From Prevotella sp. (GTDB lineage Bacteria > Bacteroidota > Bacteroidia > Bacteroidales > Bacteroidaceae), in NCBI GenBank assembly GCA_024697645.1, contig JAILFH010000018.1, positions 1 through 36,016 on the forward strand: a DNA stretch of 36,016 nucleotides, written 5' to 3'. The position numbers and the translations under genes are program-made. Of this stretch, positions 14,793-23,077 are shown in pieces (the stretch's first letter is position 1; every line of letters starts with the position of its first letter). The notes beneath the pieces are model-generated. The model worked only from the letters and a program-made list of their open reading frames with translations. It had not been told where the DNA came from and did not search any database.

Positions 14793-17363
14793 TTAAGGCA
14801 GTTGTTCCATTTCGAGTGCAGCCCAGATGAACGGACCTACGCCCTTTGCATCGTTGTCGCGAATGGGTTCCGAAATATAGTAGTCGAACGATCCATCACG
14901 GCGACGATTATTGTCGGGACCAAGACCGCTCACTTCGCAGCAGCGAGTCAGAGAAATGGTCTTGTCTGCATTCACGCGAACGAACTCCTTCACGATTCCA
15001 TTGAACGCCTTCACGCCTGCTTCGCGATATTTCTCATCGAGCCAACCCTTCCGAGCGCCCTTCAGCAGCACATAGGCAAACATTGAAGAACAAGTAGCCT
15101 CCTGATAATTACGGTCGTCTTTCACATCGAGAACGTCGTTCCAGACACCAGTCTTCTTGTCCTGATGGTTTACGACTTCAGCCATTGCCTTCTGCAGCAA
15201 ATCAATTACTTCCTGACGACGAGCATAGTCTTCAGGCAGATTCTCAAGAACCTCAGCCATAGCCATAACGTACCAACCTAAAGCGCGACCCCAGGTGTGT
15301 TTGCTCTGTCCAGTAGTCGGGTCAGCCCAGAACATAGAGTGAGTCTCGTCCCATGCGTGCTTCCAGAGATTTGTCTTCGGATCAAAGGTGCGAGCGTCGG
15401 TTTTGGTAATCTGGTCAACGGCGTCATCATAAATCTTCTTCACCTTCTTGGCCTTCACCATCGAAGGAGCAGCGAGCGTGTAGTAGGGGAGACCCATGAA
15501 GATTCCGTCGAGCCAAACCTGATTGGCGTAGATTGCCTTATGCCACCAGACACCTTCCTTCGTACGAGGCTGCTTCACGAGTTGCTGGAAGAGAGTCTTC
15601 AAGGCTTTCTTCACATTAGCCTGTGGCCCCAGTTGGTTCATGCGATAGATGTATTTGGCTGTACGCACGTTGTCGAGATTGAAATCCTCATATTTGTAGC
15701 CCGTGATATTGCCTTCGGCGTCAATCATTTTAGCAGGATATTCCTTCAGATAGCGCAGAATGTCTTCGTTGCCATAAGCCAGATAGGTGTCGAGCATTGC
15801 TTCCTGCTCAATACCCATCACATAACTCCAGCGGGGCTTCTTGGCGAAGTCGAGCATATAAGGATGATTGACGCGCTGCATTTCCGACCAAGTGAGCCAT
15901 TCGGAATAGCAGGGAACCTTTTGTCCGTTGACCATCTTCGGCTGTCCGTTCTTCATCAGTACGAAAGGCGGCTCGAGCAGAATCAACTGACCATTGATGA
16001 AGAGATTCTCGAAGTTCAGATCATGACTCTTTCCAGTTCTTCTGACAGGTTCGCTCTGAACGCCCTCAAATCGGCAGTTCTTCACATTGATGTTGTAGAT
16101 GTTGTCGGAGTCGTGCAGACCATTGAGCAGAATGCCGTATTTACTCTTGTTGCAAGTCACATTCTCCATATAGACGTTGCGAACAGTTGGAACAAAACCT
16201 CTCTTGGCGGGCTCGTTGGGCTCGTATTCGAGGTTGATGCGCATCACAGCCTCACGACATTGTCCTACGCGCACGTTCCTCATATATATATTCTCAGTCA
16301 CGCCACCGCGACAGGTGTTGGTCTTCAGACGCAGCACGCGGTCGAGATTCGGAGAGTCCATTTCGCAGTTCTCGACAAACACGTTGCGACAGCCGCCGGA
16401 AATCTCAGAACCAATCACCACACCTCCGTGACCATCGGCCATCGTGCAGTTGCGAACGATGATGTTCTCTGACGGAATGTTCCACAAACGTCCGTCCTCA
16501 TTACGTCCGCTCTTGATGGCAATACAGTCGTCGCCAGTCTGGAAGCGACAGTTCTCAATAAGCACATTCTCGCATGACTCAGGATCGCAGCCGTCGCCGT
16601 TAGGACCGTCGTTGATGATAGTGAGCCCTCTGACGGTTATATTCTTCGAGAGAAGGGGATGAACTACCCAGAAAGGAGAACGCAGCAGCGTGACTCCCTC
16701 GAGCAGAATGTTCTCGCACTTGTAGAGATTGATGAGTTGTGGACGGAGGCCCTTTCCCTGGAACAGACGTTCTTCAATCGGAGTTCCGGCTTCAGCATAT
16801 TTGAACAGAAGCGGACGACCAATCTTCTGGCTCTCTGTCGTTTCTGGTGTCCAGCCGAATGTGTCCTTACCGCACATCGGCCACCAAGTCTGCCGAGAAC
16901 CATTTCCGTCAATCGTTCCCTGACCCGTGATTGCGACATTCTTTTCGCCGTAGGCATAGATGCAAGGCTGGTAGTTCATCAGGTCCATTCCTTCCCAACG
17001 GGTCTTCACAATGGGGAACAGTTTTGTGTCGAATGCGAAAAGTAGGGTAGCGCCTTTCTCCAAGTAGAGGTTCACATTGCTCTTCAGCGTAATCGGACCA
17101 GACTCCCAAGTACCTTCAGGAACAACGACTCGGCCGCCTCCTGCCTTTGAGCAGGCAGCAATGGCCTTGTTGATAGCCTTCTGGTTCTTGGCAGGTGTTG
17201 CCTTCAGTTTAGCCCCATACTTTGTGATGGGAAAATCACGTTGGGCAAATTCGGGCTGCTGAATACTTTTCTCAATCTGCTGGTAGACATTCTCGTCCCA
17301 CCCTTGTGCATATGCTCCCAATGAGATGAGGCATGCTGCGATGATTAGTCTTAGGATCTTCAT
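14793..17363 (-). CDS. Secreted GH28 polygalacturonase-like / GH105 unsaturated glycuronyl hydrolase fusion
   Basis: An 856-residue two-enzyme fusion for pectin breakdown. The start giving MKILRLIIAACLISLGAYAQ (a signal peptide) is chosen over an upstream ATG. Residues 40-470 are GH28: GDGCDP near 254, TGDDCIAIKSG near 275, DGHGGVVIGSE near 309, and RLKT near 342 are the four conserved motifs of the galacturonase fold. Residues 520-850 resemble GH105: WHKAIYANQVWLDGIFMGLP near 604, then DETHSMFWADP and HTWGRALGWYVMAMAE near 688. GH28 would cut homogalacturonan or rhamnogalacturonan, and GH105 removes unsaturated uronic acid ends left by lyases. No SusC/SusD pair is adjacent, so this is a solitary gene, not a visible PUL. 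The exact linkage cut is uncertain. Confidence 0.9.
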   Translation of the reverse strand: MKILRLIIAACLISLGAYAQGWDENVYQQIEKSIQQPEFAQRDFPITKYGAKLKATPAKNQKAINKAIAACSKAGGGRVVVPEGTWESGPITLKSNVNLYLEKGATLLFAFDTKLFPIVKTRWEGMDLMNYQPCIYAYGEKNVAITGQGTIDGNGSRQTWWPMCGKDTFGWTPETTESQKIGRPLLFKYAEAGTPIEERLFQGKGLRPQLINLYKCENILLEGVTLLRSPFWVVHPLLSKNITVRGLTIINDGPNGDGCDPESCENVLIENCRFQTGDDCIAIKSGRNEDGRLWNIPSENIIVRNCTMADGHGGVVIGSEISGGCRNVFVENCEMDSPNLDRVLRLKTNTCRGGVTENIYMRNVRVGQCREAVMRINLEYEPNEPAKRGFVPTVRNVYMENVTCNKSKYGILLNGLHDSDNIYNINVKNCRFEGVQSEPVRRTGKSHDLNFENLFINGQLILLEPPFVLMKNGQPKMVNGQKVPCYSEWLTWSEMQRVNHPYMLDFAKKPRWSYVMGIEQEAMLDTYLAYGNEDILRYLKEYPAKMIDAEGNITGYKYEDFNLDNVRTAKYIYRMNQLGPQANVKKALKTLFQQLVKQPRTKEGVWWHKAIYANQVWLDGIFMGLPYYTLAAPSMVKAKKVKKIYDDAVDQITKTDARTFDPKTNLWKHAWDETHSMFWADPTTGQSKHTWGRALGWYVMAMAEVLENLPEDYARRQEVIDLLQKAMAEVVNHQDKKTGVWNDVLDVKDDRNYQEATCSSMFAYVLLKGARKGWLDEKYREAGVKAFNGIVKEFVRVNADKTISLTRCCEVSGLGPDNNRRRDGSFDYYISEPIRDNDAKGVGPFIWAALEMEQLP

Positions 17364-17391
17364 TTTGCTCAATTTTGAGGTTTTTGATGCA

Positions 17392-17399
17392 CAAAGATA
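17392..17399 (-). promoter_or_regulatory. -7 element upstream of the GH28-GH105 gene
   Basis: CAAAGATA on the plus strand reads TATCTTTG on the minus strand, a full TAnnTTTG match 29 nt before the ATG. No TTG stands at 19-20 nt; the nearest TTTG is only 12 nt up. Confidence 0.4.
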
Positions 17400-17448
17400 C
17401 GAAAAAAATGGCAAAAGTGTTAAAAACTTGCATTTTTCTTAAAGAAAA

Positions 17449-17480
17449 TTTGCTTTTTTCAGATTTAAACCCTATATTTG
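17449..17480 (+). promoter_or_regulatory. Full Bacteroidales promoter in the gyrA upstream region
   Basis: TTTG (17449-17452), 20 nt, then TATATTTG (17473-17480) fit both consensus boxes. Predicted transcription start is near 17487, over 200 nt before gyrA and just before a small hairpin. Confidence 0.65.
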
Positions 17481-17486
17481 CCACAC

Positions 17487-17556
17487 GTTTTTTAGATTTC
17501 GAAGTTTTATGAAATCGTCCCTCGAGGTTGGTAGCATCCTGCACCAACCTCTTTTG
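17487..17556 (+). ncRNA. Candidate small RNA or gyrA leader hairpin
   Basis: A full promoter ends at 17480. A stem of GAGGTTGGT (17524-17532) and ACCAACCTC (17543-17551) with a 10-nt loop is followed by TTTT. Together these could make a transcript of about 70 nt, or a leader that is partly terminated ahead of gyrA. A 20-codon frame from 17509 (MKSSLEVGSILHQPLLMNIK) also spans the hairpin, so a leader peptide is an alternative. The T-run is short. Confidence 0.35.
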
Positions 17557-17636
17557 ATGAATATAAAATAATACTAAATTTGCGTTTTTTTGCGTTTAAA
17601 TGTTTTCAGATGTCAAAAAAAAATAGTAATTTTGTA

Positions 17637-17644
17637 CGCTTAAA
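17637..17644 (+). promoter_or_regulatory. -7 element proximal to gyrA
   Basis: TAATTTTG matches TAnnTTTG and would start transcription about 45 nt before the gyrA ATG. The -33 box is not recognisable. Confidence 0.45.
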
Positions 17645-17695
17645 ATATAGCCCTAAACGGCTTAGAACGAAAATAAACGGCATTTTAGATAAATA

Positions 17696-20380
17696 ATGGA
17701 CGAAAATCAGACTTTTGACGGTATGCAAACCGTCGACAATGACAGAATTATTAAAATCAACATCGAGGAAGAAATGAAGTCCTCGTACATCGACTATTCT
17801 ATGTCGGTGATTGTAGCCCGTGCACTTCCTGATGTGCGCGACGGCTTCAAGCCAGTTCATCGTCGTATCCTCTACGGTATGGCCGGAATTGGCAATACTA
17901 GTGACAAACCTTATAAGAAATGCGCACGCGTCGTGGGTGAAGTGCTTGGTAAGTATCACCCCCACGGAGACAGTTCGGTATATGGCGCATTGGTTCGCAT
18001 GGCCCAGGATTGGAACATGCGCTACACACTCGTCGACGGACAAGGTAACTTTGGTTCTGTCGATGGTGACTCTGCAGCCGCTATGCGTTACACTGAGTGT
18101 CGCCTTTCGAAGATGGGTGAGCACATTATGGACGACCTCGAGAAGGACACTGTTGATATGGTGAACAACTTCGACGACTCTTTGCAGGAGCCGTCGGTGA
18201 TGCCTACAAAGATTCCTAACCTGCTGGTGAACGGCGGTAACGGTATTGCTGTAGGTATGGCAACGAACATGCCGACTCATAACCTGAGTGAGGTGATTGA
18301 TGGTTGCTGCGCCTATATCGACAATCCCGATATCGATACTGAAGGCCTGATGCAGTATATTCCCGCACCAGACTTCCCCACGGGAGCCTATATCTATGGT
18401 CTGCAGGGTGTGAAAGACGCCTATGAGACTGGTCGCGGTCGCATCATCATGCGTGCTAAGGCCGAGATTGAGAGCCACGAGACTCACGATAAGATTGTCA
18501 TCACGGAGATTCCCTATGGTGTGAACAAGGCTCAACTCATCGAGTACATTGCTGATCTCGTGAAGGAAGGCAAACTCGAGGGCATCTCGAACGCCAACGA
18601 TGAGTCAGGCCGTCAGGGTATGCGCATCGTGATCGACGTGAAGAAGGATTCCAATGCAAATGTCATCCTGAATAAACTCTTTAAGATGACAGCCCTACAG
18701 AGTTCATTCTCAGTGAATAACATCGCTCTGGTGAAGGGTCGTCCTCGTCTGTTGAGTTTGAAGGAATGCGTGAAATATTTCGTTGAACATCGTCATGACG
18801 TGACTATTCGTCGCACTCGCTACGATCTGCGTAAGGCAAAGGAGCGTGCCCACATTCTGGAGGGCTTGATTATTGCCGTTAATAATATCGATGAGGTGGT
18901 TCACATCATTCGTCAGTCGAAGACTCCTACTGATGCCCAACGCAATCTGGAGGCTCGCTTCGAACTCGATGAACTGCAGTCGAAAGCAATTGTCGACATG
19001 CGTCTTTCGCAGTTGACAGGTCTGCGTGTCGACCAGTTGCATCAGGAGTTCGACGATTTGATGAAACTCATTGCCGAACTGCAGGAAATTCTCGACAACC
19101 CCGAGCGTTGTAAGGAAGTAATGAAGAAGGAACTCATCGAGGTGAAGGAGAAGTATGGCGACGCGCGTCGTACTGAGATTATTCCCGACGAGCATGAGTT
19201 TAATGCAGAAGACTTCTATCCCAATGATCCTGTTGTCATTACGGTTAGCCATCTGGGTTACATCAAGCGTACTCCGCTGTCGGAATTCCGCGAGCAGGCT
19301 CGGGGTGGAGTAGGTGCCAAGGGTGCTTCGTCGCGCGACAAGGACTTCACTGAGTACATCTATCCTGCCACGATGCACCAGACGCTGTTGTTCTTCACCA
19401 AGAAGGGTCGCTGCTACTGGCTGAAGTGCTACGAGATTCCTGAAGGCGACCGCACGTCGAAGGGTCGTGCTATTCAGAATATGCTCAACATCGAGCCCGA
19501 CGATGCAGTGAACAACATTCTTCGTCTGCGTGGTCGTGGACTGGAGAACGAGGAGTTCATCAATTCTCACTATGTAGTGTTCTGCACCAAGAACGGAACA
19601 GTGAAGAAGACTGTGCTCGAGGCTTACTCTCGTCCTCGTACAAATGGTGTGATTGCCATCAATATTGTTGAAGGCGACGAGGTAGTTGACGTTCGTCTGA
19701 CCAATGGAAAGAACGAATTGATTATTGCCAACCGCAATGGTCGTGCAGTTCGATTCCATGAGAATACGGTTCGCACGATGGGTCGTGTGGCTACAGGTGT
19801 TCGCGGTATGCGCCTCGATGGTGGCGACGATGCAGTTGTCGGCATGATTGTTGTGAATGATGCAGAAGCAGAGACCGTAATGGTTGTCAGCGAAAGCGGC
19901 TACGGCAAGCGCTCACAAGTTGAGGACTATCGTATGACCAATCGTGGTGGTAAGGGTGTGAAGACTCTCAACATCACCGAGAAGACTGGCCGTCTGGTTG
20001 CCATTAAGAATGTGACCGACCAGAACGATCTGATGATTATTAATAAGAGTGGTATCGTGATTCGCCTCGCTGTTGCTGAGTGCCGCGTAATGGGTCGTGC
20101 AACTCAGGGCGTACGCCTGATCAATCTTGCTAAGAAGAACGACGTGATTGCCAGCGTATGCAAGGTGATGAGTTCTGAACTCGAAGCGTTCGTGACTGAG
20201 GAAAGCCGCGCACAGTGGCTGAAAAACAACGAACAATTCCAAAAAGAGACCACCGGAATAAACGAAACGGCAGAAGAAACGTCAAATGGAGTAGAAGGCT
20301 CTGATTCGTCTGAGAATGAGGCTGCTCCATTAGTCGATTTCGACGACGATGACGATGCTGTAGAGATAGTAGAAGAATAA
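17696..20380 (+). CDS. gyrA: DNA gyrase subunit A
   Basis: An 894-residue DNA-cutting and rejoining subunit of gyrase, which with GyrB introduces negative supercoils. The N-terminal region shows [32 protein letters not shown], and AMRYTECRL with the catalytic tyrosine at residue 132 (E. coli Tyr122 plus 10). The quinolone region reads [17 protein letters not shown]: Ser93 corresponds to E. coli Ser83, and Gly97 stands where E. coli has Asp87. A GyrA-box-like [10 protein letters not shown] near residue 534 opens the C-terminal beta-pinwheel and separates it from ParC. The protein ends in an acidic tail ([14 protein letters not shown]). A TPR gene follows after 36 nt. Confidence 0.96.
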   Translation: MDENQTFDGMQTVDNDRIIKINIEEEMKSSYIDYSMSVIVARALPDVRDGFKPVHRRILYGMAGIGNTSDKPYKKCARVVGEVLGKYHPHGDSSVYGALVRMAQDWNMRYTLVDGQGNFGSVDGDSAAAMRYTECRLSKMGEHIMDDLEKDTVDMVNNFDDSLQEPSVMPTKIPNLLVNGGNGIAVGMATNMPTHNLSEVIDGCCAYIDNPDIDTEGLMQYIPAPDFPTGAYIYGLQGVKDAYETGRGRIIMRAKAEIESHETHDKIVITEIPYGVNKAQLIEYIADLVKEGKLEGISNANDESGRQGMRIVIDVKKDSNANVILNKLFKMTALQSSFSVNNIALVKGRPRLLSLKECVKYFVEHRHDVTIRRTRYDLRKAKERAHILEGLIIAVNNIDEVVHIIRQSKTPTDAQRNLEARFELDELQSKAIVDMRLSQLTGLRVDQLHQEFDDLMKLIAELQEILDNPERCKEVMKKELIEVKEKYGDARRTEIIPDEHEFNAEDFYPNDPVVITVSHLGYIKRTPLSEFREQARGGVGAKGASSRDKDFTEYIYPATMHQTLLFFTKKGRCYWLKCYEIPEGDRTSKGRAIQNMLNIEPDDAVNNILRLRGRGLENEEFINSHYVVFCTKNGTVKKTVLEAYSRPRTNGVIAINIVEGDEVVDVRLTNGKNELIIANRNGRAVRFHENTVRTMGRVATGVRGMRLDGGDDAVVGMIVVNDAEAETVMVVSESGYGKRSQVEDYRMTNRGGKGVKTLNITEKTGRLVAIKNVTDQNDLMIINKSGIVIRLAVAECRVMGRATQGVRLINLAKKNDVIASVCKVMSSELEAFVTEESRAQWLKNNEQFQKETTGINETAEETSNGVEGSDSSENEAAPLVDFDDDDDAVEIVEE

Positions 20381-20416
20381 ATAGTAACTAACAACCTTTA
20401 AATTATTTAAACGCTT

Positions 20417-21634
20417 ATGAAGAAAATCTTGTTTGCGGCTCTGATGATGTTTACCACATCTACCGCATTTGCAGGTGACAGCGATGCACTGAAGGCCATC
20501 ATGAAGGTCAAGAACTATGCTGAGGCTGCCGCTTTGGTGAAATCCTCGCTTGGCCAACTCGCTTCTGATGCTGAGAAGGCTAAAGCCTATAATCATCTGG
20601 TGAACCTCGCTATGGAGAAGTTCGACAAGGAAGGCACAGCCCAACTCGAAGGTCAGGCTCTTGTTCAGACTGGTAAGGAAGCACAGCCTTATGACACCGT
20701 AGGCTACTACGAGGCTGCATACAATGCACTTATGAATGCTGTTGAGTGCGACAAGTATGATAATATGCCTGATGCAAAGGGTAAGGTGAAGCCTAAGTTC
20801 CATGAGGCTAATGTCACTCGTGTTGGTAACGCACGTATTCAGTTGGTTAACGCTGGTCAGCGTGAGGCTCAACTCGCCAACGATCAGGGTGTGCTGAAGT
20901 ACTGGGGTGCATTCCTCGACACTGAGGACGCTCCTTTCCTGAAGGACTACGACAAGAGTGGTGAGGCAGGTTTCCTGGGTCAGGTGGCTTATTTCACTGC
21001 CCTCTATGCAAATCAGAACAAGCAGACCGACCTCGCTCTGAAGTATCTCGACATCGCTATGAAGGATCCCGAGCAGGCTGCTGAGGCACAGGCTCAGAAG
21101 TTCGCTATCGGTCAGGCTGCCCTGAAGACAAAGGAAGACACCGTTAAGTTCATCAACGAACTGAAGGACTTCTATGCTCAGAATCCTGACAACGAGGCTG
21201 CTTTCGGTACACTTTGCAACCTCTATGCTGGACAGAACAATAAGGACGCTGTGACCGAGTTGATCAACGATAAGATTTCTCGCGATCCTAACAACCACAC
21301 TGCTTGGGCACTGAAGGGTCAGAGCGAGATGAACGCAATGGACTACGACAATGCTATCGAGTCGTTCAAGAAGGCTTGTGAGATTGACGACACCAATCCT
21401 GTTGTGCTCACCTATCTGGGCTTCTGCATGAACAATAAGGCTGCTGGTATTGAGGGTGATATTCCCGCTCAGAAGGCTCTCTATAAGGAGTCGATGAAGT
21501 ATCTGGAGCGCGCTAAGGAGATTGATCCTGACCGCATGAAGGCTAACTGGGCTTATCCGCTCTATCAGTGCTACTACATCAACTACAGTGCAAACGATCC
21601 TCGCACGAAGGAGATGGAGGAAATGCTGAAGTAA
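20417..21634 (+). CDS. Secreted tetratricopeptide-repeat protein (TPR-1)
   Basis: A 405-residue protein with a signal peptide (MKKILFAALMMFTTSTAFA), so periplasmic or envelope-bound. It consists mostly of helical repeats, with the clearest TPR units in the second half: NHTAWALKGQSEMNAMDYDN then AIESFKKACEIDDTNP, followed by YLERAKEIDPDRMKANWAYPLY. Such proteins act as interaction scaffolds; the partner is unknown. It follows gyrA by 36 nt without a promoter, so it is probably cotranscribed, and ends at a terminator. It shares a PDAKGKVKPKF block and a C-terminal WAYPLY block with the next gene, showing common descent. Confidence 0.85.
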   Translation: MKKILFAALMMFTTSTAFAGDSDALKAIMKVKNYAEAAALVKSSLGQLASDAEKAKAYNHLVNLAMEKFDKEGTAQLEGQALVQTGKEAQPYDTVGYYEAAYNALMNAVECDKYDNMPDAKGKVKPKFHEANVTRVGNARIQLVNAGQREAQLANDQGVLKYWGAFLDTEDAPFLKDYDKSGEAGFLGQVAYFTALYANQNKQTDLALKYLDIAMKDPEQAAEAQAQKFAIGQAALKTKEDTVKFINELKDFYAQNPDNEAAFGTLCNLYAGQNNKDAVTELINDKISRDPNNHTAWALKGQSEMNAMDYDNAIESFKKACEIDDTNPVVLTYLGFCMNNKAAGIEGDIPAQKALYKESMKYLERAKEIDPDRMKANWAYPLYQCYYINYSANDPRTKEMEEMLK

Positions 21635-21644
21635 AATTCTTCGC

Positions 21645-21676
21645 TGGAGCCTGCCACTAAGCAGGCTTCAGTTTTT
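21645..21676 (+). terminator. Terminator after the gyrA-TPR unit
   Basis: AGCCTGC (21648-21654) and GCAGGCT (21661-21667) pair across a 6-nt loop and are followed within five bases by TTTTT. Confidence 0.65.
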
Positions 21677-21683
21677 AAGGGAC

Positions 21684-21757
21684 GGATTGGTTCCCCGTCC
21701 GAAGGAGTGAGTGTCGTTAGTGCCTCGCGTTTTTGCTTTCGGTTGGGGAACGAATCC
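21684..21757 (+). repeat. Long inverted repeat / hairpin between the two TPR genes
   Basis: Two 22-nt arms (21684-21705 and 21736-21757) pair with only two mismatches and two G-T wobbles. The outer block is GGATTGGTTCCCC with GGGGAACGAATCC, the inner one CCGAAGG with CTTTCGG. The loop is 30 nt and contains TTTTT. A competing short hairpin (GGACGG 21680-21685 with CCGTCC 21695-21700) uses the same 5' arm. A third small stem (CCTTAT/ATAAGG, 21761-21777) follows. No T-run follows the long stem directly, so it is not a simple terminator. No gene lies in the 200-nt spacer. Confidence 0.75.
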
Positions 21758-21834
21758 TTTCCTTATTTATTATAAGGTAAAAGGGAAAGATTGTTTTAGA
21801 AGAATAACACAACACATTGAAACTGAATATTCAC

Positions 21835-23064
21835 ATGATAAATAGGGTTCTCGCCATATTGATCTTCGCCTTTCTGACAACCACAGGGTTTGCTCAGAAG
21901 GAGGTTCTTCGTGCGACGAAGAAAGACATCTCACAGGCGCGAACCTACTTGAAAGCCGGAAAGAACTTCGATAAGGCAGAGAAACTCATGCGCGACCGAT
22001 TGAAAGATTCCATCAATCGCGACAATCAGCGCATCTGGCTTCTGCTCTTCGAATCAATTAAGAAACAATACGATCAGGGCAATGAGAAACTCTATCTGAA
22101 GCAGAAATATGACACTGCAGCACTCTTTACGTTGACAATGAAAATGTTCGATGTGCTCGAAGGTCTCGACACCATCGATGCTCGCCCTGATGTCAACGGG
22201 AAAATTCGTCCCCAATATCGCAAACGTCATGGGGAATTTCTGAGTAACTATCGAAAGAATCTCTACAATGGCGGTCTCTATTATCTGAGTAAGCAGAAAT
22301 ATTCTGAGGCTTACCATTTCTTAGATAAATATATTGCTTGCGCCCATCATCCGCTCTATGCGCCTTTCCGCTATGCGGAGACCGACAAACTCCTGCCTGA
22401 GGCTTCCTACTGGGCAGCCTACTGCGGTTATAAGAATCAGGATGCTTGCGCCACATTTCATCATACCTATCTGGCACTAAAGGACACTGCTCACTACTGT
22501 TCGATGCTTCAGTTCCTAGCCGACACTTACAATATGGAGAGCGATACGACGCGCTACGTGAAGACTCTTCGCGAAGGTTTTGAGAAATATCCTTCGGAAC
22601 CTTTCTTCTTCTCACGTCTATACGATTTCTATAGTACGCAAGCCAACTGGAACGAAGTGCTCAGTCTGTCGGAACAGGCACTTCGAAATGATTCTACCGA
22701 CATGACAGTGAAACTTGTAAAGAGTTCGGCATTGCTCAATACATCCCAATATGATGAGTGCATTGCCTTTGCCGACAAGATTATTGCAACGAACAATAGC
22801 CTCGCCGAACCATTCTATAATGCGGGAATGTCGTGCTTCTATCAAGCAGTAGAGTTCGATAAGAAACTTCGTAAGACGAAGAAACAGCAACAGCAGATTA
22901 CGAAACTCTATCAGAAGTCGCTCGCTTATATGGAACGATACCGCGCTTTAGCCCCGAACGAGAGCAAGCGCTGGGCACTGCCTCTCTATACGATCTATCT
23001 TAATCTGAACATGGGTTCGGAGTTCGATGAGATTAATAGTATTATCAAAAAGAGCAAACCTTAA
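21835..23064 (+). CDS. Secreted tetratricopeptide-repeat protein (TPR-2)
   Basis: A 409-residue protein. The ATG at 21835 gives a signal peptide (MINRVLAILIFAFLTTTGFAQ); a TTG 18 nt upstream would add six residues and is less likely. The body is helical with TPR-like units (YSEAYHFLDKYIAC, EVLSLSEQALRNDSTDMTVK, YDECIAFADKIIATNNSLAE). It shares with TPR-1 the order PDVNGKIRPQY early and RWALPLYTIYLNLN at the end, so the two are paralogs arranged in tandem. The helicase gene starts 13 nt later and is probably cotranscribed. The function is unknown; an envelope scaffold role is inferred. Confidence 0.8.
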   Translation: MINRVLAILIFAFLTTTGFAQKEVLRATKKDISQARTYLKAGKNFDKAEKLMRDRLKDSINRDNQRIWLLLFESIKKQYDQGNEKLYLKQKYDTAALFTLTMKMFDVLEGLDTIDARPDVNGKIRPQYRKRHGEFLSNYRKNLYNGGLYYLSKQKYSEAYHFLDKYIACAHHPLYAPFRYAETDKLLPEASYWAAYCGYKNQDACATFHHTYLALKDTAHYCSMLQFLADTYNMESDTTRYVKTLREGFEKYPSEPFFFSRLYDFYSTQANWNEVLSLSEQALRNDSTDMTVKLVKSSALLNTSQYDECIAFADKIIATNNSLAEPFYNAGMSCFYQAVEFDKKLRKTKKQQQQITKLYQKSLAYMERYRALAPNESKRWALPLYTIYLNLNMGSEFDEINSIIKKSKP

Positions 23065-23077
23065 GAATATAACGCAC

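Noticed and set aside
15297..16472. 391-codon open frame on the plus strand
   Set aside because: It lies antisense to the GH28-GH105 gene, which has full catalytic motifs; a shadow of its codon use.
17972..17986. Gly97 of GyrA at the place of E. coli Asp87, suggesting quinolone resistance
   Set aside because: The main resistance residue Ser93 (E. coli Ser83) is unchanged, and Gly here may be normal for the lineage; sequence alone does not support resistance.
18710..19759. 349-codon open frame on the minus strand
   Set aside because: Antisense within gyrA, with no recognisable domain.
20330..21298. 322-codon open frame on the minus strand
   Set aside because: Antisense to the end of gyrA and TPR-1; no promoter or domain supports it.
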